Source of the DNA: Juglans regia
Taxonomy: Eukaryota > Streptophyta > Magnoliopsida > Fagales > Juglandaceae
Length of the DNA stretch: 64,000 nt
Assembly: GCF_001411555.2 (NCBI RefSeq)
Contig: NC_049914.1
Location: 16,488,298-16,552,297, forward strand
Direction: 5' to 3'
Shown here: piece by piece, positions 43,776-53,444 of the stretch
Numbering within the stretch: position 1 is the first letter of the stretch
Layout: each line of letters opens with the position of its first letter
Program-made: the position numbers and the translations under genes
Notes under the pieces: model-generated
Databases searched by the model: none
What the model was told of the DNA's origin: nothing
Seen by the model: the letters and a program-made list of their open reading frames with translations, nothing else

Positions 43776-45744
43776 TGTGAGGACCCTGCTAAATCATGGG
43801 AAGAGATCCCCTACCGTAGGCAAAATATTGGTGACAAGGAGTCAGCTGGGAAAGCAACAAGTAATTGGTCAAAAAGTAAGGCGAGCGGCACATTGTAGAG
43901 ATCCTAAAAGATGTGGGACATCACAGGGCAACAAAGTATGGTTCACTAGACATTAGGCGAGCAAATGATGTGCTAACTGTATAAGGGCAAACAACAAGCA
44001 AGGACAAACTTGATGTAGACATGGGAGCTCTTTGAGATAACACGAAGGTTCTCAGAGGGCAGAGGTGTCATACCTAGAGGCCCATACTCCATCAGCGACG
44101 TCACATCTGGAGTAAGCTTGCGGAAGAAAGATTACAGACTTGCAAGCCATATCGTCTGATTTTAGAGGTATGACTTAGCTTTAAGTGGGAGATTCTTACT
44201 ATGGAAATGATTGTAGGATTGGACCCAAGGCAAGCTATAGGAATGTGCATGCCTTGTCCCATCAGTCACTCAATCTACCATTCTTCAAGTCTAGAGGGCA
44301 AATGGATGGTTGTAATCGAAGGTCTCTCATTCAAATATATCAGAAGTCAGAAGAATGTCAAGACTGTGACTGACATTACCGCCGTATAATAAGTTCTTGG
44401 ACATGAGTCAACATCTCACTTTTGAGATTGTAAAATGTTTACTCTTTCTTCTTGTCAAAGTCATTGAGAAAGCGACTTCAGAGCCTCACAATGGAAGGAT
44501 TCGCACCAGCAAAATCGTAGTATTAGACATATTGTTCAGGTGGTTTAGCTCCTACAACCATACTGAGAATGTGAGGTAAATGTTTGTGAGTGTGTTCAAG
44601 GTTTTCATATTTTGTATCTCATTTATTTCTTACATAAAAGTGCATTCTTTCTCCACTATATTTATTGGCTATCTTTACGTTGTGATTTTGAGACGTGATT
44701 TGAGATGATGTGATTCCAAGTGTCATGTCTTACTGTGTGCCTAATAATCATGGATGGGTTGAGGAGTCCTTGGGCCATTCCTACGGCATGTTGCCATGAA
44801 TTTCATACGGATAGAGGGATTCCTCGTGATGATCGGGGTGGAACGTCTTTGTATTAACCTCACTTTATAACATGGGTAGATAGAGTCATTGGGTTGATCA
44901 TGTGTGGTGTCCTTTATTATGTGTTGATCGGGTAAAATGATTCCTCGAGTCAGATGGGTTGGGTGATTTCCAGTCAGTTTGTTTTGGTGAATGAGTTCAC
45001 ACATTGACCAGGTAGAGACATTCTCCATGTCGAATGGGCGGAGTGATTCCCCGTTGTTACTTATGTGGTGAGCTCTTGTGGATTTTGTGTTTTGATAAGA
45101 GGGTGATAGCTCGCCATGATAATGACTATGCATAAATGCAATTTGCTCAGAAGATGATTCCTCACCATGACTATGAATACATGTGTTTCTGCCTAGAGGG
45201 TGATACCTCGCCATGCATAAAAATGTGTTCTTAGATTTATTTACATGAAACGGTGCATGCATATTCATTGCTATTGTCTCTCATTATTAGTATTGTCATG
45301 GATTTTAACTTCTTGGAAATATCACAATGGTGGTCCAACTTGCAATTTAGTTCATCGGAGCTGTAGAACTTGAGAGACAGGTTTAGCTCAGGAGAATTAT
45401 CCCGAGCAAAGAAATACTAGCCCAATCTGAGGAGTACCTGGAGGCCTGTCTCCGATTAGTGTTTATTTTAATTAGGCCATCAACGGACTAGTTATGGTTT
45501 GTAATGTTTTGATGTACGCAACAAACCGATGACAGTGTAAAACGTTATTTGGGAATGAGTGATAATGACATATGAACATTTAGCATTAGTCTCTAACTAA
45601 TCCATTTACATATTTCACGACGATTTATTTAACCTGGCGTGTGCTTATTGTAAGAATGCACGCTTCTCCCTAAATAGAGATTGGGGTGTTGCCAACTGCC
45701 TGGCACCACGGACCCTCGCTGGGTAGGTTACCAAGGGCACCACA
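43776..45744 (+). repeat. G3b 3' LTR
   Basis: About 1969 bp, TGTGAGGACC...AAGGGCACCACA. It matches the solo LTR 55517-57512 along its length (for example AAGGCGAGC, TGTCATACCTAGAGGCCCATAC and the GAGGGTGATTCCTCACCATG repeats) and 28482-29622 in its second half. It contains a run of related GGTGATTCCTCACCATGA-like motifs at 45080-45220, also present in the other two copies. Confidence 0.85.
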
Positions 45745-46275
45745 AAATGTGATAAAAAACTTGGCTACTAGCATCATCAATGACTCAACCAAGGTTGTGT
45801 TCTTAGGGTTTAAAGTGTAAAATTTAAGTTAAAATAAATTTTCGTGTCATTAAAGCATATCTTTAAAATAAAAGTGAAAATGCTAATAGATTATAAAACT
45901 TAGGGTTTTGGCTGTGACAAATCCTTTTAGGGTTTTAAAGACCTAATGTGTGTCAAGTTATCATATAACTAAGAGTATGATATCTAACCTTGAAATTTGT
46001 CAAAAATAAGAAAAGCAAAGAGATTTACTAAATTTGGAGTTTGGTCCTGGGTAGGATTTGATGCTCTTGTGTGTGAAAATATGAAAATGGAATTTTGAAA
46101 CTATACCTATTTGACCACTAGGGTGTACTAACACTTGAGATTATCAACTATTAGAAATAAGCATATATAAAAAGATGTAAGAAATAAGAAGAAAAATGGT
46201 AGAAAACGAGGCAAAATGTGAATTATATAACATTGGGGGATTAGATTGCAAATTATGAAAGTTAAGATTCCATAC
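45745..46275. other. Non-coding DNA after the G3 complex
   Basis: AT-rich. I see no gene, repeat boundary or target duplication for the G3 complex here. The first bases after the LTR do not match the flank at 26735. Confidence 0.5.
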
Positions 46276-47021
46276 TAGGGTGAAAATCGACACAATCGGT
46301 TCAGTTCAGTTTCGGTCTAAAACCAAAACCGAACCGACTATTTCCTTACCTATTTAAAACTGGCTGATTAAGGGAGAGAAAATCGGTAGGTTCAATTTTG
46401 GCTAGTTTTTGGTCGGTTGTGGTGGCACGATGAGACAATGTTGGGATAATGGAGGTCGTGCTCAGAGAGAGAAAGAGAGAGAGAGAAAAGGGTGGCGCAT
46501 TGCAATGAGAGAGAAAGACAGATGGGAGTGAGGTGCTGCATGTGTGAGAGAGATAGAGAGAGAGGTGCTATGTGAAATAGAGCAAAGAGAGACATCGTCG
46601 AAATGAGGAAGAGGGGAGGGGAAGACTAATAAAATCCTAATCCAAACGACGTCGTTTGGTATATTAAACCAACCAACGTCATCTCTTCTTATAATTTTTT
46701 TTTCTAAACCTTCGTTATAAAATGACGCCATTTGGTGTATAAAACCAAACAACTTCGTTGTTTTTTTTTAAAAAATCCTAGTGCTATAACAACCGTGTAA
46801 CTTATTTAAGTTAAACGACGTCATTTTAGACAAGAATAAAATATATATATATTATTGGCCGGTTCGACGGTTCACATGCGGTCTAGATCAGGATCGAACC
46901 AATCAACGTTAGTTTCTAATGTTTTGGATTGCCGACCGCGATTGGTTCTCTACTGGTTTGAAAATCTGGAGGCCGGTTCACGTCGGTGACGACCGGTTTT
47001 GTCAGTTTCTGTACAAGCCTA
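46276..47021. mobile_element. Probable hAT-type MITE with GGTTCGGT-rich ends
   Basis: Ends TAGGGTGAAAATCG and, in reverse complement, TAGGCTTGTAC. Inside both ends are blocks rich in CGGTTC/GAACCG, as in the 42922 element. Flanks TTCCATAC and GTCAATAC agree at only some of 8 positions, so the duplication is worn or the ends are slightly off. It carries a (GA)n tract near 46465-46560 and GACGTC-type repeats. Confidence 0.5.
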
Positions 47022-48024
47022 GTCAATACTATAAATAAAAAACATACAAGGGAAAATCGGTAGATTGTAAAACATTAGGGATTTGTGAGCAAGACGTTAA
47101 GATTATACCTCTTACTAATTCGTTAAGTGAAAACTACGAAGAAAAGGAAAAAACTGGGAACTCACAAAGGAACTATGCGATCTGCAAGCGTAACCTATGG
47201 GAATATGGATGAGTTTGTTTGATTAAAATTTGAAATTGAAGGTTTTATAACCGGTTGCATATAATATGTTTTCTTGTCAGAACTTTTTATGAAATGAATT
47301 TGTTTATTGAATTGCCAAGATTGCTGAGTTTATCTCATTGTTCTGAATGAGTAATAAGAAAGAGACATGGCCACACGGCTGGAAAGATAAAAGAATCCTA
47401 CAAAATTACTACTTATCTTAAAATTTGAAACCGATAGAAATGTATTGATTTAATTATTTGTATTGTATTCTTAACACTCTTCCTCATATTTAATTATTTA
47501 TATTATATTTTTAACACTCCCCTTTATGTGTGAGATAGACTCTCTCTCAATAGGTGACCTAATACGTGAAATATTTAATTAAATGTGGTAGAATGTAGAA
47601 TCGAGATTCGAATTCAGGACCTCTACTTTGATACCATATGAAATCACCACTTGTCCAAAAAACTTAAGCTGATGAGAATATATAGATTTATGAGTAATTC
47701 TACATACAACCGTGAAGTGCATAAACACAGTGTAATCGCTTTAAAAAAGAGTGGGATCCACTATTAAAAAATTAATTTTTTTCATGTGAATCCTATGTTT
47801 TAATCACTTTTTTCAAAACGATTACGCGGTGGTTGCATAATTCACGATTATAAATATTTTTTCTCTAAATTTAATTATTTATATTATATTCTTAAGGAAT
47901 CCAAATGAAATTCCTCTAGCCAACTCTAGAGTGAATAAATTCGATAGTTAATCGTTGCATGTTTACTTCACAGTTATTTACTTCATATTAAATTCGACAC
48001 TTCAATTTGAATATTCTTATAATT
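47022..48024. other. Intergenic DNA before unit B
   Basis: Non-coding and AT-rich, with one MITE at 47693-47848. I find no match to the corresponding stretch left of unit A (995-1734), so the duplication breakpoint on this side is near 48025. Confidence 0.5.
47693..47848. mobile_element. MITE with long imperfect inverted ends
   Basis: GTAATTCTACATACAAC...GTGTAATCGCTTT at the left pairs with GTGAATTATGCAACCAC...GCGTAATCGTTT read in reverse from the right, so about 45-bp imperfect inverted repeats around a short AT core with TTTTTTTCATGTGAATCC. It is similar in type to the 1378-1530 element. Confidence 0.6.
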
Positions 48025-48364
48025 ATGAAAAAAAAGTTATAAAGAAAAAATAAATTGAAAGTGAAAAAAACTAAATTATATATTGATGAATAGTGAAAAG
48101 GTATTTCATCAGGATGTGAAAGAATCAGATGCCAACATAAATAAATAAAGGTGGAAAAGTAAAATGGGTAGAGTGTGGCAAAACAATAAAATGGGGAAAG
48201 TGTTTACGTGAGGATGTGAGGGAATCATATGCCCTTTGTTGTGGGCCAAGGCCTTTAACACACACACACACACAGAGTATATGTGCATATATAACCTGAC
48301 AAGAAGACCTCTGCATTTGCCTCACCGGGACAATATTCTTTTTTCATCTCTATCTGATTTTATT
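48025..48364 (+). promoter_or_regulatory. Promoter and 5' leader of the calmodulin-like gene
   Basis: Duplicated at 1735-1987. The part most alike between copies (48115-48300) contains CATATGCCCTTTGTTG, GGCCAAGGCCTTTAAC, a (CA)n run (48259-48273) and a TATA-like CATATATAACC (48286-48296). Transcription probably starts about 30 bp further, leaving a leader of about 75 bases before the conserved ATG at 48401. Two copies keeping these blocks while flanks diverge suggests they matter. Confidence 0.65.
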
Positions 48365-48400
48365 ATGGCTTGCAAAATCCCTTTTAGAAAGGAAGAAAAA

Positions 48401-49477
48401 ATGGCTGATCAGCTCACTGACGACCAGGTCTCTGAGTTGAGGGAGGCCTTCAGCCTCTTCGACAAGGACGGCGATGGTAGATTTTATTTTTTTGTTTGTT
48501 TCTTTAATTTTGTGTTTGAAGTCATATAGTCTTACCTAATTTATATATGTCTTCTGTTTGCAACAGACTAATTATTTCCTTTTTTTTTTTTGTTCGTTGA
48601 TTGGTTTTGTGGGTGATGCCATGTTTACCGGTCATTAAGAGATCCTTGTTTGGTTTAATGTCTATATGGACTTCAAAGTGGATTTATGAAAGATAATAAA
48701 TTGGTCTAAAAGCTTAGACAAGAGAGAGTTTGTGTATTTATGATATTTGCATGACTTTGTCATCTTATAAGCAGTTTGGATGTCTGTTATATATATGAAA
48801 ACTGCTACAGACATAAAAAGATTATACAAAATAAACTCACAAACTGACATGACTTCATGTAATCTGTTAGATCTACTTTATAATAATTAATAAAATTAAC
48901 TTTACAATCTGTCGTACTACATTAAACCACATCAGTTTGTGAGTTTATTTTTATTTTATTCTTTTATGGCTAAAGTATTTTCCTATATAATTACAATGGT
49001 AAATTTAGAAAGAGTTCTATGATACAATACTTGCTAGGTAGTTTAATATCCTGCTGAAATTAATGTTATATTATGATCTCAAATATCTTTGTATTTGCTA
49101 AAGGCTGTATCACTGCCAAAGAGCTTGGGAATGTGATGCGGTCACTAGGGCAGAATCCAACTGAACCGGAGTTGCAAGAGATGATAGATGAGGCTGATAC
49201 TGATAACGATGGTACTATAAATTTCGTAGAATTCCTTGAGCTGATGGCCCGAGGGATGAAGGACGCCGCTTCGGAGGAGGAGCTAAGGGAGGCTTTCCGG
49301 GTGTTCGACAAAGACCAAGATGGCCTTATTTCTGAAGCTGAGCTGCGAAATGTTATGACAAATCTAGGTGAGAAGCTGACGAAAGAGGAAGTTGATGAGA
49401 TGATTCGTGAGGTTGACATGGATGGTAATAACCACGTCGACTATGAGGAGTTTGCCAAAGTCATGATGGCCAAGTGA
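48401..49477 (+). CDS. Calmodulin-like EF-hand Ca2+ sensor (two exons)
   Basis: Exon 1 48401-48476 and exon 2 49104-49477, joined across a GT-AG intron of 627 nt, encode 149 residues, the exact length of calmodulin. The intron splits the codon of Gly26 (D-G-D-G|C-I-T), the classic plant calmodulin position. Four EF-hand loops are present: 21-32 (DKDGDGCITAKE), 57-68 ([12 protein letters not shown]), 94-105 ([12 protein letters not shown]), 130-141 ([12 protein letters not shown]). Loops 1-3 are canonical. Loop 4 has Asn where Gly is almost always found (135) and His136, so its Ca2+ affinity may be lower. The protein would bind Ca2+ and then target proteins in cytosol or nucleus. An in-frame ATG at 48365 would add 12 residues ([12 protein letters not shown]); I prefer 48401 because MADQLT is the calmodulin N-terminus. 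It is diverged enough to be calmodulin-like rather than a standard calmodulin. It is intact and the only host gene here I can support. Confidence 0.93.
48805..48971. mobile_element. MITE inside the calmodulin-like intron
   Basis: AATAAACTCACAAACTGACAT near the left (48830-48852) pairs with TCAGTTTGTGAGTTTATT near the right (48931-48948). With outer ACATAAAAAGA/TCTTTTATGGCT parts, the inverted ends are about 40 bp. It takes up about a quarter of the intron and leaves both splice sites untouched. Confidence 0.6.
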
Positions 49478-49898
49478 GGATCTATATTCAAAACTAAAAC
49501 TACTTGAAAAACATAAAAAAGGGAACAAACATGGCAAATAAGCTGGTAGAAATTTTCTATTTTCCCTTGGGATATTTGCACTTGGCATTATTAGCTTTGT
49601 TTGCAGGTTGCTCATCTCTTATTGTTTGCATTATTTCTATCTTTGGTATCATGAATCTAGAACAAGAATATGAACTTGTCGGTAGTTGTATCATTCATAG
49701 TATGTTTGATAAAAAAAGGCCATTGGTTTTGATTTTCCTTTGCCCAAAAAGAGAATGTCTCAGGTTAGTTAGCTATGCGAGGTGTCGTCCTATTGCTTTC
49801 TCTGAATTTGTGAGTCGGAGTCCTTTCTTACTAATAGGATTAGACGGGGGTACCTAGAAAGTTACTTGGTTGACATTATATAGAGGTTGCTTCAAAAC
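49478..49898 (+). other. 3' untranslated and downstream region of the calmodulin-like gene
   Basis: Follows the TGA at 49475-49477. An open frame at 49504-49857 has no family signature and lies where the 3' UTR should be, so I treat it as chance. I see no perfect AATAAA. A GTTTGATAAAAAA stretch near 49705 could serve as an A-rich signal. Confidence 0.5.
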
Positions 49899-49901
49899 TT
49901 A

Positions 49902-50520
49902 GGCCTGGTTTGGTTTAACAAATTTTTGAAACTATTACATTTTATTTTATCTCATTTCATCTTATCTTAATATCTAAATATCATTTAAATACAAATATTT
50001 TTCAATTTTAAACTTTCAGTCTTTCAACTTTTTCATCCAATCATTATAACTTTTCCAAACTTCTAAACAAAATATAAAAACAATTCAACTTTTTCAAATT
50101 TTAAAATAAAATTATATTAAAAAATTATATTCTAACCTTCTTTTAGTTTTATAATTTTTTTATTCAAATTTTTCTATCTCATGTTCTAAAGAAAAATTCT
50201 TGGTGTCCCCATAATATCTCCCGACAGTGGGTCCTAATATTTTTTTTTTCTTACTTAATGATTAAGAAAATATTTTTTAATGATGTTGTGAATTTAAAAA
50301 AAAATATTTAAGGATATAAAAAAGATGTATGAAAGAAAATAAAAAAAAATAGGCCAAATGGCCTTGTCCGGACTGTAGAATTTGTCGATGACTGTAGCAC
50401 CATCCTTTTCCAAAACCTTATAAAAATCTTAACTTCAATTATTTTATTACTATTTACAAATTATCTTACTACTATTCACAGATTTTTCATCTCATCTCAT
50501 TTGTGTAATCAAACGAGATC
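49902..50520. mobile_element. MITE (PIF/Harbinger-like, TTA target), with a nested insert
   Basis: Ends GGCCTGGTTTGGTT and, in reverse complement, GATCTCGTTTGATT, flanked by TTA at 49899-49901 and 50521-50523. The 3-bp TWA duplication fits PIF/Harbinger-type MITEs. The body is the CTCATCTCATC and CAACTTTTTC-type repeat seen also at 50524, 54406 and 62129. About 230 bp near 50185-50420 (GGTGTCCCCATAATATCTCC to CTTATAAAAATC) is foreign to the family and looks like a nested insert. Confidence 0.7.
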
Positions 50521-50523
50521 TTA

Positions 50524-50921
50524 GACTCCGTTGGATTTCACATATGGTTTCATCTCATCTAATTTCATCTCAATATCTAAATATTATTTAAACACACATT
50601 TTAATTTCAAATATTAAATTTTTAACTTTTTCATTTAATCATTCATTTAATCATTACCAAATTATTACAACTTTATCAAGTTTTCAAACTAAACACAAAA
50701 AATAATTTAATTTTTTCAAATCTCAAAATAAAAATTATATTGAAAATTTATATTATAACAATATTAATTTTATAATATTTTTATTTAACTTTTTCTCTTT
50801 AATTTTTTAAAATCTCATAAAATATCATAACTCTCATTTCACTAATATTCATAACTTTTTTATTACTATTTATAGATTTTTTATCTCATCTAATTTCATG
50901 TATATAATCACACAACGCCGC
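50524..50921. mobile_element. Second MITE of the same family, directly adjacent
   Basis: Ends GACTCCGTTGGATT and, in reverse complement, GCGGCGTTGTGTGAT; flanked by TTA (50521-50523) and TAA (50922-50924). It shares its left TTA with the right TTA of the previous copy. Same internal repeats (ATCTCATCTAATTTCATCTCAA, TTTTTAACTTTTTCATTTAATC). Confidence 0.7.
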
Positions 50922-50924
50922 TAA

Positions 50925-51699
50925 TAAGTGATCTAGAAGATCTGAAGGAATATATCTTTTAAGAATTTCGTGCCAAACATAAAAGGTACAAAGATTATTC
51001 TCGATAGAGGCACAAGTAGAGTTTGTAGAATTAGATATATAGGTGCTAACAGTTTTATTTTTTATAAATATTTCATAATTTATTTTATAATAAATTAATA
51101 TAATTGTACAGTTTAATTAAAATAATTTTAATATATTATATATAATTATTTTTTATTTTAAGCAGAATTATAAAATAGAATAATGCTATACACTATATTA
51201 TTATTCTACTTTCATCATTTATTATCATTTATCTAATAGTAGTGATAAATGTGGTATATCTTATATAATGAGATGAAAGTAGAACGAGAGTGTGGTGTAT
51301 AAAATTTTCTTATAAAATAATTAAAAAAAAATTATAGGTTTATCATAATAACACCTTTTTCAGAGAATCAGAATAACAAAAGTGCATCGGGAGTCAGGAC
51401 GACGCGATGGAATATTTGTGTTTTTGTTTCAGGGGAACAGAAACTGATCAAAACTAAGGATGGAAAACTGAGCATGCACGGTTGCCTCAATCGTATGCCC
51501 AGTTTTGACAAACCATGGCCTTGGACAGAAAATCTGATTAGAAGAGGGGCTAAACCAATCTTTTAGAACCTTTTTGCTATCAAATCCTCCTGAAATTCAG
51601 AGCGATGGGAGTCGGGACGGACATCCTTCTTTGGTAGGTGTTATGAACCAATCTTTTTAGGATCTTTCTGTCTATGCTTTCTTTTCAATATGCAGATCA
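50925..51699. other. Unit B flank downstream of the calmodulin gene
   Basis: Non-coding. 51490-51620 matches 5095-5235 of unit A. 51180-51310 is a hairpin-type MITE: AATGCTATACACTATATTATTATTCTACTTTCATC pairs with GATGAAAGTAGAACGAGAGTGTGGTGTATA. Confidence 0.65.
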
Positions 51700-53440
51700 T
51701 AGAGAGGGTAACATAACAAGGAAACCTAGAAGTTTCTTGTATTTTCCATATTCATAAAATGCAAAAGTATTTCTGATAATGAATTACAAAGTATTTATAC
51801 TAAGGACAGATAGATCCCAAATTAAGAGACTATAAATGCTAAGATAAATTGTTTCTCTTCAGGTGAGAAAGTACTACCAGTTTGGATAATAAGCTTTTTC
51901 GATCCCCTTTATTGATAACTCCTGGCTGCTTTAAATAAGCAAGGCCATGTATAAACCGAAATAGAAAAGCAACTGAATACAAACCATGTAAAACAGAAAG
52001 CATAAACACACATACTACGGAAAAGGAAATCATGTAACTGAAAGTAAACGTGCAGCAACACTACGGAAAAGGAAATCATGCAACAGAAAAGTAAACATGC
52101 AGCTTGAAACTCTCTAACTGGTCACCACAGCTTTTGACCCAGTCCTACGCTGCATGCATGCCGCGCGCGTTCAAGCCTCACTCTCTGATACTTGGGTTCA
52201 GCTTTGGTTCCTCTTAGACTTGCGTGGCCTATCAATACTCCCTCCATTAAGTGGATCCTTGTCCTCAAGGTCTGCAGTTGGGAACATTTGCAGCAGCTTT
52301 TTCGTCTAGCCACTTGCTGGTGGACCTGGACCCGTTTGAAGGTCGTTCGCTGCTAGTATAGGTGCAGCTTCAAAAGTACCATATCGCCGATTTTGAACGA
52401 AACATCCTTCCTCAGTTGGTTGCTCTTCGATGACATCTTCACAGGTGATGTTGCCGCTGCCATTGTATCCTTCCAGCATGAGTAGCCGTGACCCTCGACA
52501 CCGATGACTTGCAATAAAATGCTCATTACAATTAAAACATAGACCTTGAGCTCGCCTCTACTGCATTTCTTCCCAAGTAAGTCGTCGAACAGGAGCTGCA
52601 GGTGATGCCCGAGTTGTTGGCAGAAGAGCTAACGGGGCTCTCACCGGTGGTGGAGGATGCCCTAACATCATTTGTCTCGATAGTTGGTCATCTTTAATTC
52701 GTGCTAAGCCGATGGCTTCCTTTAAGGTCTGAGGCTTAAACATTCGGATACCATCAGCAATTTCAGCCTTCAAGCTGCCCATGAATGTCCCAACCAGAGC
52801 CTTTTGAGTCCATCCTCGTACCCGATTGCCCAAGCGTTCAAATTCTCACTGGTAATCATGTAGAGAGCCTGCCTGCATGATTATGGAAAGAGCTTCATCA
52901 AAATCTTCGCACTCCGAAGGCCCAAAGTGAGCCCAGAGTTCGTCTTCAAAATTTGCCCATGAGAGAATGCGTCCTTCTTCTCGGGCTGTCTTTCGGATCC
53001 ACTGCCACCATTGGTTGACCTCTCCTTCCAAGTGGTAGGAGGCCAAGGAAACTTTCTGGGCTTCGGGAGTATTCTGGAACTCAAAAACTTGGTTCATACG
53101 ATTGGACCACTCCGCCGAATCATCTCCTAAGAATCTAGGAAATTCAAGCTTTGCTATTTTAGAAGATACAATCAGCCGTCCCCCATCATGGCCTTCACAA
53201 TATTGGTTACTGTGGTTTGGAGGCTCCTGGTTTGTGAGCAATACATCAGATAGGCGATTGAGGGTTTCTTCTAAATGACGAAGCCTGTCAGCCATGCCGA
53301 GCTCCATCCTGTGTAACCCATCATGCACTCCACTGAGCCCAACCTCCAACTGCTCAATACGCTCTTTATTAGTTCCCATAAATAACCTGGCCAATGATAG
53401 GTCCCAAATTAAGAGAGTATAAATGCTAAGATAAATGGCT
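51700..53440 (-). mobile_element. Deleted Ty3/gypsy remnant: 3' LTR part, gag, LTR scrap
   Basis: Unit A/B matching breaks near 51700 and resumes near 53445. Between them, on the - strand, is a gag gene and LTR-like ends: CCCAAATTAAGAGACTATAAATGCTAAGATAAAT at about 51807-51838 recurs with one change at 53403-53436. The right copy is only about 40 bp, so the 5' LTR is nearly gone, and pol is entirely missing. It is absent from unit A, so it inserted after the duplication or was lost there. Confidence 0.65.
52440..53379 (-). pseudogene. Gag of the deleted gypsy remnant
   Basis: The likely start is the ATG at about 53379 (M-G-T-N-K-E-R-I-E-Q-L-E). A coiled-coil-like start is followed by the retrotransposon gag domain (AKLEFPRFLGDDSAEWSNRM, SLASYHLEGEVNQWWQW, about 53160-52960), then a stop at about 52846 (D-Y-Q-*). 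The frame resumes at 52833 (GNRVRGWTQKALVGTFMGSL; LKEAIGLARIKDDQLSRQM), followed by a stop near 52558. A CCHC knuckle (C-F-N-C...H-R-C) follows near 52540-52500, then sequence that no longer codes. No protease or RT follows. Confidence 0.75.
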
Positions 53441-53444
53441 CCAT

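Noticed and set aside
44741..45268. 175-codon frame on the - strand
   Set aside because: Antisense to the repeated motifs of the G3b LTR, His-rich because of the CATCAC/GGTGAT units.
49504..49857. 117-codon frame downstream of the calmodulin gene
   Set aside because: No family signature, in the 3' UTR position and not kept in unit A.
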